From the NCBI GenBank assembly GCA_019456165.1, contig VRUJ01000010.1, positions 1 to 64,000 on the forward strand: a stretch of DNA of 64,000 nucleotides. The letters are read 5' to 3'. Of this stretch, positions 24,921 to 32,800 are shown piece by piece; the first letter of the stretch is position 1, and each line of letters starts with the position of its first letter. Below the pieces are notes generated by a model. It was not told the DNA's origin, made no database searches, and saw only the letters and a list, made by a program, of their open reading frames with translations. Source of the DNA: Chloroflexota bacterium. Its GTDB lineage: Bacteria > Chloroflexota > Anaerolineae > Anaerolineales > UBA11579. Position numbers and translations under genes: made by a program.

Positions 24921-25587
24921 TGCTAGTCTCATAGTATTTCGGCTCACTGATAAGAAAAATATTACGATCCCTTTTGTTTTTCTAAATTATTTGTCTTACT
25001 TACTATTTTTTTCCTTTTTATTCGACCGGTTCTACCAGACCCGCTATGGGATTTTTGTAAATTATTGGTACATTGTAGTAGTAGCCGTTGGTATTTTTGT
25101 GATTTATTCTGCTCTCCACCAACTTCTAAACAACAGACTCAAATATGTGGTTAATTTGATTGTGTTGCTGCTATTCTTTAACTGGAATCAAGTTTTACTC
25201 CCAGCTCTAAGGAACGCAAATGGTGTTCATCCAATAACGGACGAATTTCACTACGAGATGGAAGCAGCTGCACAATACCTATTGGAACATTCTAAAGAGG
25301 GAGACGTGTTAGTTGCAACTAACATTGATGAATTCTTGTTTCTGTATTATGAGACCGATCTTTTAGAATTTGAGAAAGTTTTTAGATACTTCATATTGGA
25401 CTCTGAGAAAGAGAAGGTTATCAATCAAGCCGTCCTCAATTATGACCAGGGATGGATAGTACTTGATTATCAGCAGGGGTTCCTATGGGAGCAACCCCTA
25501 CCATTCGAGGATTTTGAATTGGGAGCGAAAACTGTCATTTATCATGGCAGATTCGGCGATCAGTTTATATACCATTGGGGAGAATGA
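24921..25587 (+). pseudogene. Membrane glycosyltransferase (GT39/PMT_2-like), C-terminal fragment
   Basis: The frame starts inside the IS3 remnant and becomes a genuine membrane protein at about 24930 (VFRLTDKKNITIPFVFLNYL). It has three to four hydrophobic helices, then a soluble tail of about 110 residues (EMEAAAQYLLEHSKEGDVLV ... FGDQFIYHWGE). That layout matches the C-terminal third of GT39/PMT_2-like GT-C enzymes, which transfer sugars from lipid carriers outside the membrane. The catalytic N-terminal loops are absent, so the fragment should be inactive. The first codons now present derive from the IS edge. Confidence 0.6.
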
Positions 25588-25726
25588 TTTGGGCCAAGAA
25601 AAACCCAGTGTTGAATGGGGACATCAGCAATACGGCCGAAATTGTTTTAGTTCATCTAGCTGACCTGCCCTGTTAGGTATAGTAGACAGTAAGTACTGAA
25701 AAAGGGTAGAACAGAAATAGTGACAC

Positions 25727-25885
25727 CACTCACTTTCTGGTCTACTTCAATTGAAGATCGGTCATTTCCTGGATGAGAAAAGACAAATCATAAGTCGATT
25801 TTGGATCAAGGAACAAAAGCGTGGTAAGCGCCACGAGATTGCCGTCAACCAAAGCATTCGAGGTGCTCTTACCGAATATCTAACT
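25727..25885 (+). pseudogene. Tyrosine recombinase core fragment
   Basis: In the plus frame this short stretch reads SGLLQLKIGHFLDEK, then ISRFWIKEQKRGKRHEIAVN and QSIRGALTEYL. This matches the central part of tyrosine recombinases, from just after the first catalytic Arg to the beta-hairpin with the catalytic Lys (GKRHEI). No start, no R/H/R-Y C-terminal box and no extension are present. It meets another integrase fragment in the opposite orientation at about 25885, so the region is an inverted or rearranged integrase graveyard. Confidence 0.5.
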
Positions 25886-26308
25886 GTACTTGCACACATG
25901 AAGCAACGCCTCAATCTCATCCTTCGTGTATGGGTGAACTGGTTTTTTCTCAAATTTAGTTGCTGGAACTTTTTTCATAGGGTTAACGGTCTGGAATTCT
26001 TCACTAAACCAACGGAAGAAAGAGGACAATGTGACCCAATGGTTTCTAATATTTTTTTTCGAAAGTGGGTCAGTATTGCCATTGAAACGTTGGGGAGAAT
26101 ACTCAGTACGCAACCATGCAATGTAATTCGTAAGATCCCCCGAGGTTACCTTCCCCACATCTTCAACCCCAGAATGTTCGTGCCAGAGCTTCAAATCGCG
26201 CCGATAACTTACGATGGATCTTGGGCTCAAACCCTCGGCAATTTTATATTGCAAAAACCCCTGAATCGCCTTTTCGAGAATCAAAAAGCCCGATGGTGTA
26301 CGGTTCAT
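25880..26308 (-). pseudogene. Tyrosine recombinase/integrase, N-terminal fragment
   Basis: From ATG 26308 (MNRTPSGFLILEKAIQGFLQ) the frame gives the SAM-like core-binding domain of phage-type integrases: FLQYKIAEGLSPRSIVSYRR, RNHWVTLSSFFRWFSEEFQT, NPMKKV, then the start of the catalytic domain HPYTKDEIEALLHVCKYS and a stop. The whole catalytic domain is missing. The gene began about 90 bases from the 3' end of the initiator tRNA gene and is oriented away from it, the normal arrangement for an island integrase next to its tRNA attachment site. Confidence 0.65.
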
Positions 26309-26361
26309 AACAAGCCTCCTATTTTGGCCCGGCTCTTGCAACCATACATCGTAGGGCTAGT

Positions 26362-26392
26362 AAAAAACCGCAGGCCTGATGGTCTACGGTTT
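26362..26392 (-). terminator. Rho-independent terminator of the tRNA-fMet unit
   Basis: On the minus strand AAACCGTAGACC, loop ATCA, then GGCCTGCGGTTT pair over 12 positions with one mismatch and one wobble, followed by a run of T (26367-26362 region). It begins nine bases after the tRNA 3' end, so it should end the tRNA transcript. Confidence 0.7.
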
Positions 26393-26400
26393 GCGAAAGG

Positions 26401-26472
26401 TAGCGGGGGGAGGACTCGAACCTCCGACCTTCGGGTTATGAGCCCGACGAGCTGCCACTGCTCCACCCCGCG
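26401..26472 (-). tRNA. tRNA-fMet (anticodon CAT), initiator
   Basis: The minus strand begins CGCGGGGTGGAGCAG and has the anticodon arm TCGGG-CTCATAA-CCCGA with anticodon CAT. The T arm is GGAGG-TTCGAGT-CCTCC. The first base C faces a T at the end of the acceptor stem, an unpaired 1-72 position, and three G-C pairs close the anticodon stem; both are hallmarks of bacterial initiator tRNA. The 3' CCA is not encoded (CCT follows). Integrase debris lies just beyond its 3' end. Confidence 0.93.
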
Positions 26473-26518
26473 TTAAGTTTTTTGAGCAGCAGGATTATAG
26501 CATGCACGAAAATGAGCG

Positions 26519-26902
26519 TCAAGGTTCACGATTGAATAACCACGCCATCCATATCTGCCAGTTGGTCAACGGCATTGGTGTTGGAGTAACCAATGAAGGA
26601 GCTTCCGGAGTAAATGCTTCCGGTGTCAATGGAACAATTGAATAATCCCCCGGACGGACCATGTCACCTTCTTCCCTCGCCCAATCCTCAACTGCGGGCA
26701 CCGAGGTCGCGTAGTCAATATCAGATTCAAGGCCGATTACTGTTTCAGTTAAGGCGGCCAATTGCTGTTCGTCATTCGCATGTTGCGCCGTTAAGCGTGT
26801 TAATTCAGTCATGCGATTATTAAAATCAGTCACAAGGAGAATCAATACGATCAAACCAGCAAATATGAAAACCCGCTTTAGGAGAACTACTAGACTATCC
26901 AT
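26519..26902 (-). CDS. FtsB/DivIC-like septum formation protein
   Basis: A 127-residue bitopic protein: a short cytoplasmic N-terminus, one TM helix (residues 10-25, RVFIFAGLIVLILLVTDF), a heptad-rich coiled coil (RMTELTRLTAQHANDEQQLA), then a conserved-type segment VPAVEDWAREEGDMVRPGD and a Pro/Thr-rich tail. The TM-coiled-coil-AREELGMVxPGE pattern is that of FtsB/DivIC, which bridge FtsL and FtsQ in the divisome; here the segment reads AREEGDMVRPGD. It sits between two tRNA genes on the same strand and may share their transcript. Confidence 0.75.
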   Translation of the reverse strand: MDSLVVLLKRVFIFAGLIVLILLVTDFNNRMTELTRLTAQHANDEQQLAALTETVIGLESDIDYATSVPAVEDWAREEGDMVRPGDYSIVPLTPEAFTPEAPSLVTPTPMPLTNWQIWMAWLFNREP

Positions 26903-26972
26903 ACCAAAATATTACCCCAGCCTAACACCTGGCGCAAGAGTGAAAACCAAACCTGACAAGGTAATGGATGAG

Positions 26973-27057
26973 TGCCGAAGGTGGGAGTCGAACCCACATG
27001 GGCATAAAGCCCACTACGCCCTGAACGTAGCGCGTCTGCCTGTTCCGCCACTTCGGC
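26973..27057 (-). tRNA. tRNA-Leu (anticodon CAG)
   Basis: The minus strand gives GCCGAAG at the acceptor 5' side and CTTCGGC at the 3' side with discriminator A. The anticodon arm is CTACG-TTCAGGG-CGTAG (anticodon CAG), and the T arm is GTGGG-TTCGACT-CCCAC. A long variable arm (TGGGCTTTATGCCCA) makes it a class II tRNA, as expected for Leu. It has 85 nucleotides without CCA. Confidence 0.95.
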
Positions 27058-27115
27058 TCGCGCGGTATTTTACCGTGTATTATTGCTTTGTCAACCTCTT
27101 TCTCCTGAAATTGTA

Positions 27116-27145
27116 TTGATAGTTATCTAATCTGCATGCTATAAT
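27116..27145 (+). promoter_or_regulatory. Sigma70-type promoter for the sensor kinase gene
   Basis: TTGATA at 27116-27121 and TATAAT at 27140-27145 are separated by 18 bases, and the ATG follows at 27171. GAGAGG at 27153-27158 is a plausible ribosome-binding site slightly far from the ATG. The match to the consensus is strong; activity is inferred. Confidence 0.6.
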
Positions 27146-27170
27146 TCCGCTTGAGAGGTTATTTTGATCC

Positions 27171-29615
27171 ATGTCTTCATTTTTCCAGGAAGTATTTAAT
27201 TTACTAACAGTTCCCCCTGGGAATCTTGTTTACCATTTAATCCTAACATTTTCGATTGTTGGTTCGTTACAGGTTGCCTTTTTTTATTGGCGGAAAAGTG
27301 AAGACCCCAATGGGAGACGAATAGTAATTGGCCTGGTCAGTCTTTTAGTTTTTCGGTTGCTAGTTTTCTTGTATGCCGGTCTCGCCTGGCAAGGAATTAG
27401 CAATCCTCTTTTAATTCTACCACCTGTTGATCGGGCTGTTAATTTTATTAGCCTAATTATTCTCATATGGTTATGGTCTTTTCCGGAGTCTTTCCGAATT
27501 GCGGATATCGGTGCGATACTTGGGGGTTTCATCTCAGTAATATTAGGAATTCTTACGCTAACTTTTTTGGCCGGCCAGGACTCACCCGGTAATTTCAATT
27601 CATCACTACTTGATTTAAGCTGGGTTATGATTTCTCTCGCCATAGGTCTATTTGGAGGGATAATTTTAGTTCTCCGCAAACCAGAGGGCTGGGGTTATGG
27701 GTTAGTTTTCTTAGCCATACTCTTCTTAGCTGATTTTTTCCACATTTTCAGCAACTTTGAAAGTGATTTCTCGGGAGCTGCCCGAGTCGGTCAAATTGCT
27801 GCTTATCCTCTTCTATTTGCCCTTACCCAACGAATTGAATTTTTGTCTAAGCAAGAGGAAGATGACGACGACTACGCGTATGCGGATTACGATAACGATA
27901 AAGAACCAGAAGATGGTGAAACTAAACCATCCGCATCAGAGATCAAAAGACAAAATGCTCTGCTGCAGCAAGAAGTAACCGATTCCAACATATTTATGAC
28001 TTATCTAAGCCTTGCAGTAGAAAACGATCCAGAAGAAATTTGCATGCTAGTTACCCAAGCGCTCGGCAAAACAATTGTAGGAGATTTAAGTTTGTTACTC
28101 GCCCCACAAGAAAATACCGATCAAATTATCCTCCTGGGTGGATACGACCTCATTAGAGAAGAAAGTTTAGGCGGAATGTCAATCGATGCAAGTGTAATTC
28201 CCAGACTGTCAAGCGCTATTCGTAGAAACAAACCACTCAGGCTGCCTGCCAGCAGCAAATCTCAAGATATGCAAGGTTTAGCTCAATCACTAGGGCTCCC
28301 AGAAATTGGTAGTTTATTAGCTGTCCCCATTCAAACAAAAGACAACGTAGTCATCGCGGCCTTAGTACTGCTGACACCATATTCAAAACGCGGGTGGACG
28401 CAGGAAGATCAAGCCTATCTTGAAAAATCTACGCCAGCACTAGCACAAATTCTTCAAAGGCCACAAACTCACTTCAATGCCGAAGAAGCACAAATTCACG
28501 CCCCAGAGGGCAATTTTGAAGATTTAATTCAAAAAAATGAAGCATTACAACTTGAGCTTGAGGAAAAAAGTGAACAGTTAAAACTACAGCAAACTCTGGT
28601 TGCAAATTACGAATCTACAGCCGCTGAGGGAGATGAGACCGAAAATACCTTTCGAAAATTAGAAACGGAAAATATTAAGCTGTTAGAAACCATCGAAATG
28701 CTTGAAGAGACCAAACAAACTCCAATTGCTGGTGTGAAAGAAAACTCCACAACCGATAAGGAACTTAGCGAAGCCATCGCACAAGTGCAAACCCTCCAAG
28801 ACGCGATTGCAACAGCGAATAAAAAAATTACAAAACTTCAATCATCCCCGGTAAATGAACCAAGACTTTCGGATGACCACGCAGAAGTGATCGCCTCAAT
28901 TGCCCAGGAATTGCGGCAGCCCATGTCTTCGATCTCAGGATACACTGACCTGTTATTAAGCGAATCCGTGGGAATTCTCGGGGCCTTACAACGAAAATTT
29001 TTAGACCGCGTTAAAACTTCCACTGATCGCGTTGCTTCTATGATCGATCAAATAGTCCAGATCACAACGATGGAAACAGGCAGTTTGAAGTTAACCCCAG
29101 AACCTGTCAGTTTAAGTGTTGTGATTGATGATACGATAAACTCTACTAGTAATCAGATGCGCGAAAAGGAAATCATCCTGCGCGTTGACCTACCTGAAGA
29201 GCTTCCTAGTTTGAACACCGATAGAGATGCACTCCAGCAAATTCTTCTACATCTCTTCCAAAACGCTGGAGCGGCTACCCCAGTGGATGGAGAGATCAGT
29301 GTGCGTGCTGTGGTCGATGACGATAAAAATGCTGGGGATGAATACGTCTTGGTCCAAGTTACTGATTCGGGTGGAGGTATTCCAGAAGAAGAACTACCTA
29401 GAGTTTTCTCTCGTTTATATAGGGCGGATAATCCCTTAATACAAGGCGTAGGAGATACCGGAGTAGGACTCTCGATCGCCAAGACCCTTACAGAAGCATT
29501 GGGGGGAAGAATTTGGGTAGACTCTGAAATCGGGTATGGAGCTACCTTTAGCATATTGCTGCCGGTCTCTCAGCAAGAAAATACCTTCAACGGTCGCGGA
29601 GAAACCCTCGAGTGA
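27171..29615 (+). CDS. Membrane sensor histidine kinase homologue lacking the phospho-accepting His
   Basis: An 814-residue protein. Residues 1 to about 225 form about seven hydrophobic helices (7TMR-type sensor). An acidic linker (DDDDYAYADYDNDKE) leads to a GAF-like domain at about 270-420, a coiled coil at about 450-560, and a HisKA/HATPase module at 570-805. The ATPase boxes are intact: N box LHLFQNAGAA, G1 DSGGGIP, G2 GDTGVGLSIAKTL. The H box reads SIAQELRQPMSSISGYTDLL, with Gln579 (codon CAG at 28905-28907) where the phosphorylated His should be. Unless it uses another residue, it is a pseudokinase that binds ATP or controls a partner. It has its own promoter and precedes two LCP genes. 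Confidence 0.88.
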   Translation: MSSFFQEVFNLLTVPPGNLVYHLILTFSIVGSLQVAFFYWRKSEDPNGRRIVIGLVSLLVFRLLVFLYAGLAWQGISNPLLILPPVDRAVNFISLIILIWLWSFPESFRIADIGAILGGFISVILGILTLTFLAGQDSPGNFNSSLLDLSWVMISLAIGLFGGIILVLRKPEGWGYGLVFLAILFLADFFHIFSNFESDFSGAARVGQIAAYPLLFALTQRIEFLSKQEEDDDDYAYADYDNDKEPEDGETKPSASEIKRQNALLQQEVTDSNIFMTYLSLAVENDPEEICMLVTQALGKTIVGDLSLLLAPQENTDQIILLGGYDLIREESLGGMSIDASVIPRLSSAIRRNKPLRLPASSKSQDMQGLAQSLGLPEIGSLLAVPIQTKDNVVIAALVLLTPYSKRGWTQEDQAYLEKSTPALAQILQRPQTHFNAEEAQIHAPEGNFEDLIQKNEALQLELEEKSEQLKLQQTLVANYESTAAEGDETENTFRKLETENIKLLETIEMLEETKQTPIAGVKENSTTDKELSEAIAQVQTLQDAIATANKKITKLQSSPVNEPRLSDDHAEVIASIAQELRQPMSSISGYTDLLLSESVGILGALQRKFLDRVKTSTDRVASMIDQIVQITTMETGSLKLTPEPVSLSVVIDDTINSTSNQMREKEIILRVDLPEELPSLNTDRDALQQILLHLFQNAGAATPVDGEISVRAVVDDDKNAGDEYVLVQVTDSGGGIPEEELPRVFSRLYRADNPLIQGVGDTGVGLSIAKTLTEALGGRIWVDSEIGYGATFSILLPVSQQENTFNGRGETLE

Positions 29616-29755
29616 ATTCAGTTTGTGATGAAACAGAGCTGATTTTAGATTCCCCAATCGGCCAACCACCTCCTACCCCTACTACACGCCACCCGCTAAT
29701 GGGTACAGGGAATCAACGAGCCATTAAACCCCTAACTATAAAATAATCTCTTGGC

Positions 29756-30865
29756 ATGCCGACCCGCAATTTTATTAACCTGCAAGTAATTTTATTATTC
29801 CTTTCCGCCTGTAGTGCTTTTAGCAACCCACAGGGGAACCCACCTCTGAACCAATCAGACGCAATCCAACCAGCTTCCTTGATAGTTGCCCCCCCTGACT
29901 CAACCGCAACCCCGACACCCTTCCAACCCTTAGCTCCCTCACCTACTTTTATTCCCACTGATTATCTAAATCCAATTAGTTCCGCAGGACCGACATTAGA
30001 TGCCATTGCCACTTCAGCAACATTCCCCATAACCTGGGTAGGATATCCCGGACCAACTATATACCCTCCTATTGCTATCCCACCACCTATGGGTATTTGG
30101 GATCAACCAGCGAATCAAATAAACATTCTTTTAATGGGCTCAGATCAAAGACCATACGAGGGTGGATTCCGCACAGATGTACTCTTACTCGCTACATTAA
30201 ACACCAATTTGGGTACAGTCTCGTTAACATCCTTCCCGCGTGATTTATTTGTTTATATACCTGGCTGGACAATGGAAAGAATAAATACAGCTCACGCGAG
30301 AGGTGGCTTCCAGCTCACAGAATTGACGTTCGAATACAATTTTGGAGTGCGGCCAGATTATTGGGTAATGATTAACTTTAACGGTTTTTTAACCATGATT
30401 GATGCTTTGGGAGGGATTGACGTGCAGGTCGGTCGAACTCTCAGCGACCAACGAGATAAATTTGGAGTGTACACAGTCCTTGCAGGTATTGTTCACATGG
30501 ATGGTGAAACTACACTTTGGTATGTCCGCTCGCGTGGCACGAGTAGTGATTTCGACCGTACTCGCCGACAACAGGAAGTCTTACAAGCTATTTTTTTTAA
30601 AACTCTCAGTTTAGATGGTGTAACTAGAGCGCCCCAACTATACCAACAATACATCGAAACAGTGCTCACGAATCTAACCTTGGATGATATATTGCCACTC
30701 TTATCCTTGGCACCCCAATTAGCTAACGGCAATGGCTTTTCCCGATATGCTGTAGGCCCCAATCAAGTGACCCCGTGGGTAAACCCCTTTAACGGCGCCC
30801 AGGTATTATTGCCAAATCAGGAAGCAGTGCGGGCAATAATGAATCAGGCCTTAAATATCCCTTGA
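29756..30865 (+). CDS. LytR-CpsA-Psr (LCP) family lipoprotein, copy 1
   Basis: A 369-residue protein with a lipoprotein signal (lipobox LLFLSA|C at residues about 14-20), a Pro/Thr/Ser-rich linker to about residue 115, and an LCP domain: NILLMGSDQRPYEGGFRTDV, SLTSFPRDLFVYIPGW with the Arg-Asp pair, and IDALGGIDVQV. LCP proteins transfer undecaprenyl-linked glycopolymers (teichoic acid, capsule, arabinogalactan) to peptidoglycan or other acceptors outside the membrane. The C-terminal segment ending NPFNGAQVLLPNQEAVRAIM is found again in copy 2. It overlaps the next gene by four bases (ATGA), so the pair is co-translated. Confidence 0.88.
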   Translation: MPTRNFINLQVILLFLSACSAFSNPQGNPPLNQSDAIQPASLIVAPPDSTATPTPFQPLAPSPTFIPTDYLNPISSAGPTLDAIATSATFPITWVGYPGPTIYPPIAIPPPMGIWDQPANQINILLMGSDQRPYEGGFRTDVLLLATLNTNLGTVSLTSFPRDLFVYIPGWTMERINTAHARGGFQLTELTFEYNFGVRPDYWVMINFNGFLTMIDALGGIDVQVGRTLSDQRDKFGVYTVLAGIVHMDGETTLWYVRSRGTSSDFDRTRRQQEVLQAIFFKTLSLDGVTRAPQLYQQYIETVLTNLTLDDILPLLSLAPQLANGNGFSRYAVGPNQVTPWVNPFNGAQVLLPNQEAVRAIMNQALNIP

Positions 30866-32271
30866 AAACTAGATTTTTTATCAGACTACTTCTATTGCTC
30901 CCTATATTCATCAGTTGCAGCCTGCCTTACAACGACGGCCAACCTTTCATATTTCCTACGAGAGATAATATTTTCCCAACCCTAACCGCCTCACCAACTT
31001 CTCCGTCTCCTTCGATCACATTAGCCCCCCCACCCCCGACACCCACGGCTCGGACTTGGCCCCCACCGTATTTTGGGAGTCCAGGACCAACACCGGTCAC
31101 GCAAGTACCCACCCCGTACACCCTGATTAGTAATCCTGAAAGTATTAATTTTCTTTTGATCGGCTCAGATACACGCACGGGCAGTTCATTTCGTACCGAT
31201 ACATTAATTGTTGTTAGCTTCCAACCAGCCACCAATTTGGTTACCTTGATTTCAATACCTCGTGATTTGTACGTCTATATCCCCGGTTGGACAATGCAGC
31301 GCATAAATGCTGCATACTTGCACGGCGAATTGGGATATTATCCTGGAGGTGGCCCCGAACTACTCAAAGACACAATCCTTTACAACTTCGGTATCCAGAT
31401 TGACCATTTTGCGATGGTGAATTTTGAGGGGTTTAAACAGATAATAGATACTCTCGGAGGCATTGATCTTCCCATTTCCTGCGCTTTCACTGAATGGCAC
31501 ATAATAAACCCAAATGGCGACCCCCAAGACGAAGACAATTGGGAACTAATTACCATAGGCCCAGGTGTTGTTCACATGGATGGTGATTTGGCGCTCTGGT
31601 ATGCGCGCTCACGAATTCGCTCCAGTGACTTTGACCGCGGCCGCCGGCAGCAAGAAGTTCTGCGTGCCATTTACAGTCAGGCTCTTCAAATTGGCATGAT
31701 TGCCCGAATGCCCGAATTATATTCCCAACTGAACAGCACTATCACAACTGATATTGGTTTAGATGATGTAATCAACTTCGCACCATATGCTGGTAATCTT
31801 TCAGCTGCAAAAATTCGAAGTTACTTCATTAACCTTGATCGAGTTTCCGGCTGGCGGACGCCATTACAAAATGCAAGTGTACTATTGCCCAACGGACGCG
31901 CGATATACGATATGCTGCAGGAAGCCTTGGGTCCGCCAAATCTTGCTGAAGAAATCCACATAGAAAGCATCGTAGAAATTTGGAATGGCACTAATAACCT
32001 CGACTGGGATCAGTTGGCTGCAGAGAGGCTTCACTTTGGTGGTTTTGATACCCAAATCGCTTTAGCCGATCAGCGCAATTATTCCCAGACCAAGCTTTTC
32101 GATTTCACACCCGAACAAGATCCAGAACAAAGCGCCGCCATCTTGAACACATTAGGTTTACAAAGCTCAAATTTGGTTGGGGACCCAAATCCGTCCAGCA
32201 CAGTTGATTATAGATTGGTAATAGGAGCCGATTACCGTCCTTGTTTTGATCCTGCCGATATTTCCCGGTAA
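30862..32271 (+). CDS. LytR-CpsA-Psr (LCP) family lipoprotein with C-terminal extension, copy 2
   Basis: A 469-residue paralogue. Lipoprotein signal with lipobox PIFIS|C, a Pro-rich linker (ITLAPPPPTPTARTWPPPYF), and the LCP domain INFLLIGSDTRTGSSFRTDT, LISIPRDLYVYIPGWTMQRI, IDTLGGIDLPI. After the domain about 110 residues resemble an LytR_C-type module (IHIESIVEIWNGTNNLDWDQ, then VDYRLVIGADYRPCF), which often follows LCP domains. It starts inside the end of copy 1 and very likely works with it in attaching a surface polymer. Whether that polymer is the island's product is unknown. Confidence 0.88.
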   Translation: MKTRFFIRLLLLLPIFISCSLPYNDGQPFIFPTRDNIFPTLTASPTSPSPSITLAPPPPTPTARTWPPPYFGSPGPTPVTQVPTPYTLISNPESINFLLIGSDTRTGSSFRTDTLIVVSFQPATNLVTLISIPRDLYVYIPGWTMQRINAAYLHGELGYYPGGGPELLKDTILYNFGIQIDHFAMVNFEGFKQIIDTLGGIDLPISCAFTEWHIINPNGDPQDEDNWELITIGPGVVHMDGDLALWYARSRIRSSDFDRGRRQQEVLRAIYSQALQIGMIARMPELYSQLNSTITTDIGLDDVINFAPYAGNLSAAKIRSYFINLDRVSGWRTPLQNASVLLPNGRAIYDMLQEALGPPNLAEEIHIESIVEIWNGTNNLDWDQLAAERLHFGGFDTQIALADQRNYSQTKLFDFTPEQDPEQSAAILNTLGLQSSNLVGDPNPSSTVDYRLVIGADYRPCFDPADISR

Positions 32272-32800
32272 CTATCTCATGCTATAAGTTAAATACCTTT
32301 GATAATCGCGCAATTTATCTGGGGAAAAATTAGAATGTGCTTTGCCCCTAAGTCCCTGAAGCAATTTAACCTCCAAATAAAATTAAAATACCGATCCATT
32401 TTTCTATATAATAATAATCACAACATTTTAATTGTGCAAGTTATTTTTATTTCAGTTACTTAAAAGATTGCAAGGTGTTTGTAACGGAGCTTATCTGGAC
32501 AAAGGTCGTTAATAATGCCATAATAATTGTCAATGTTTAATAAACTACCAAAATCCTCTAAACTCCTATCCCCGCTGCAAGCAACGGGGTATTACGGAGT
32601 TTAGCCCCCACGGGTACGGATTTTGGAAAAACATGGAACCCTCGTAGCAAGCTACGGGGTATTCAGCAAGAATAAAGCGCGAAGTTCAAAAGCTCTCTTT
32701 ATCATCAATATTGTAGAGTTAAATACAGTTTTAAATGAATGAAAAACACTTTTTGCCTGTATTCAAGGTATTCAATCAATAACATAAACAGGCCAGCTAG
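32272..32800. other. Gene-free spacer, AT-rich, carrying a palindrome pair
   Basis: This 529-base stretch between the LCP genes and the large kinase has no supported gene. Its left half is very AT-rich. Its right half carries two GC-rich palindromes listed separately (32558-32659). A promoter for the kinase gene must lie downstream of them, but I see no strong box pair. Confidence 0.55.
32558..32659. repeat. Pair of REP-like palindromes
   Basis: The first is nested: CTAAACTCC (32558-32566) pairs with GGAGTTTAG (32596-32604), enclosing CCCCG...CGGGG (32570-32589). The second is CCCTCGTAGCAAGCTACGGGG (32639-32659, core CGTAGC/GCTACG). Both share the plan CCCCG-xxGCAAGCxx-CGGGGTATT, and both are followed by GTATT. 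Such paired palindromes resemble REP elements that are mobilised by Y1 (RAYT) transposases. They could also act as terminators or mRNA-stabilising structures after the LCP genes, but no T-run follows. Confidence 0.55.

Noticed and set aside
25661-25725. TGACCTGCCCTGTTAGG as a second IS3-type terminal repeat
   Set aside because: Only about eight bases match the IS3 end at 24744, and no OrfA or OrfB sequence follows it.
25751-26476. A 241-codon plus-strand open frame running across the integrase and tRNA-fMet genes
   Set aside because: Only its first 45 codons match integrase; the rest is the antisense of the integrase N-terminal fragment and of the tRNA gene.
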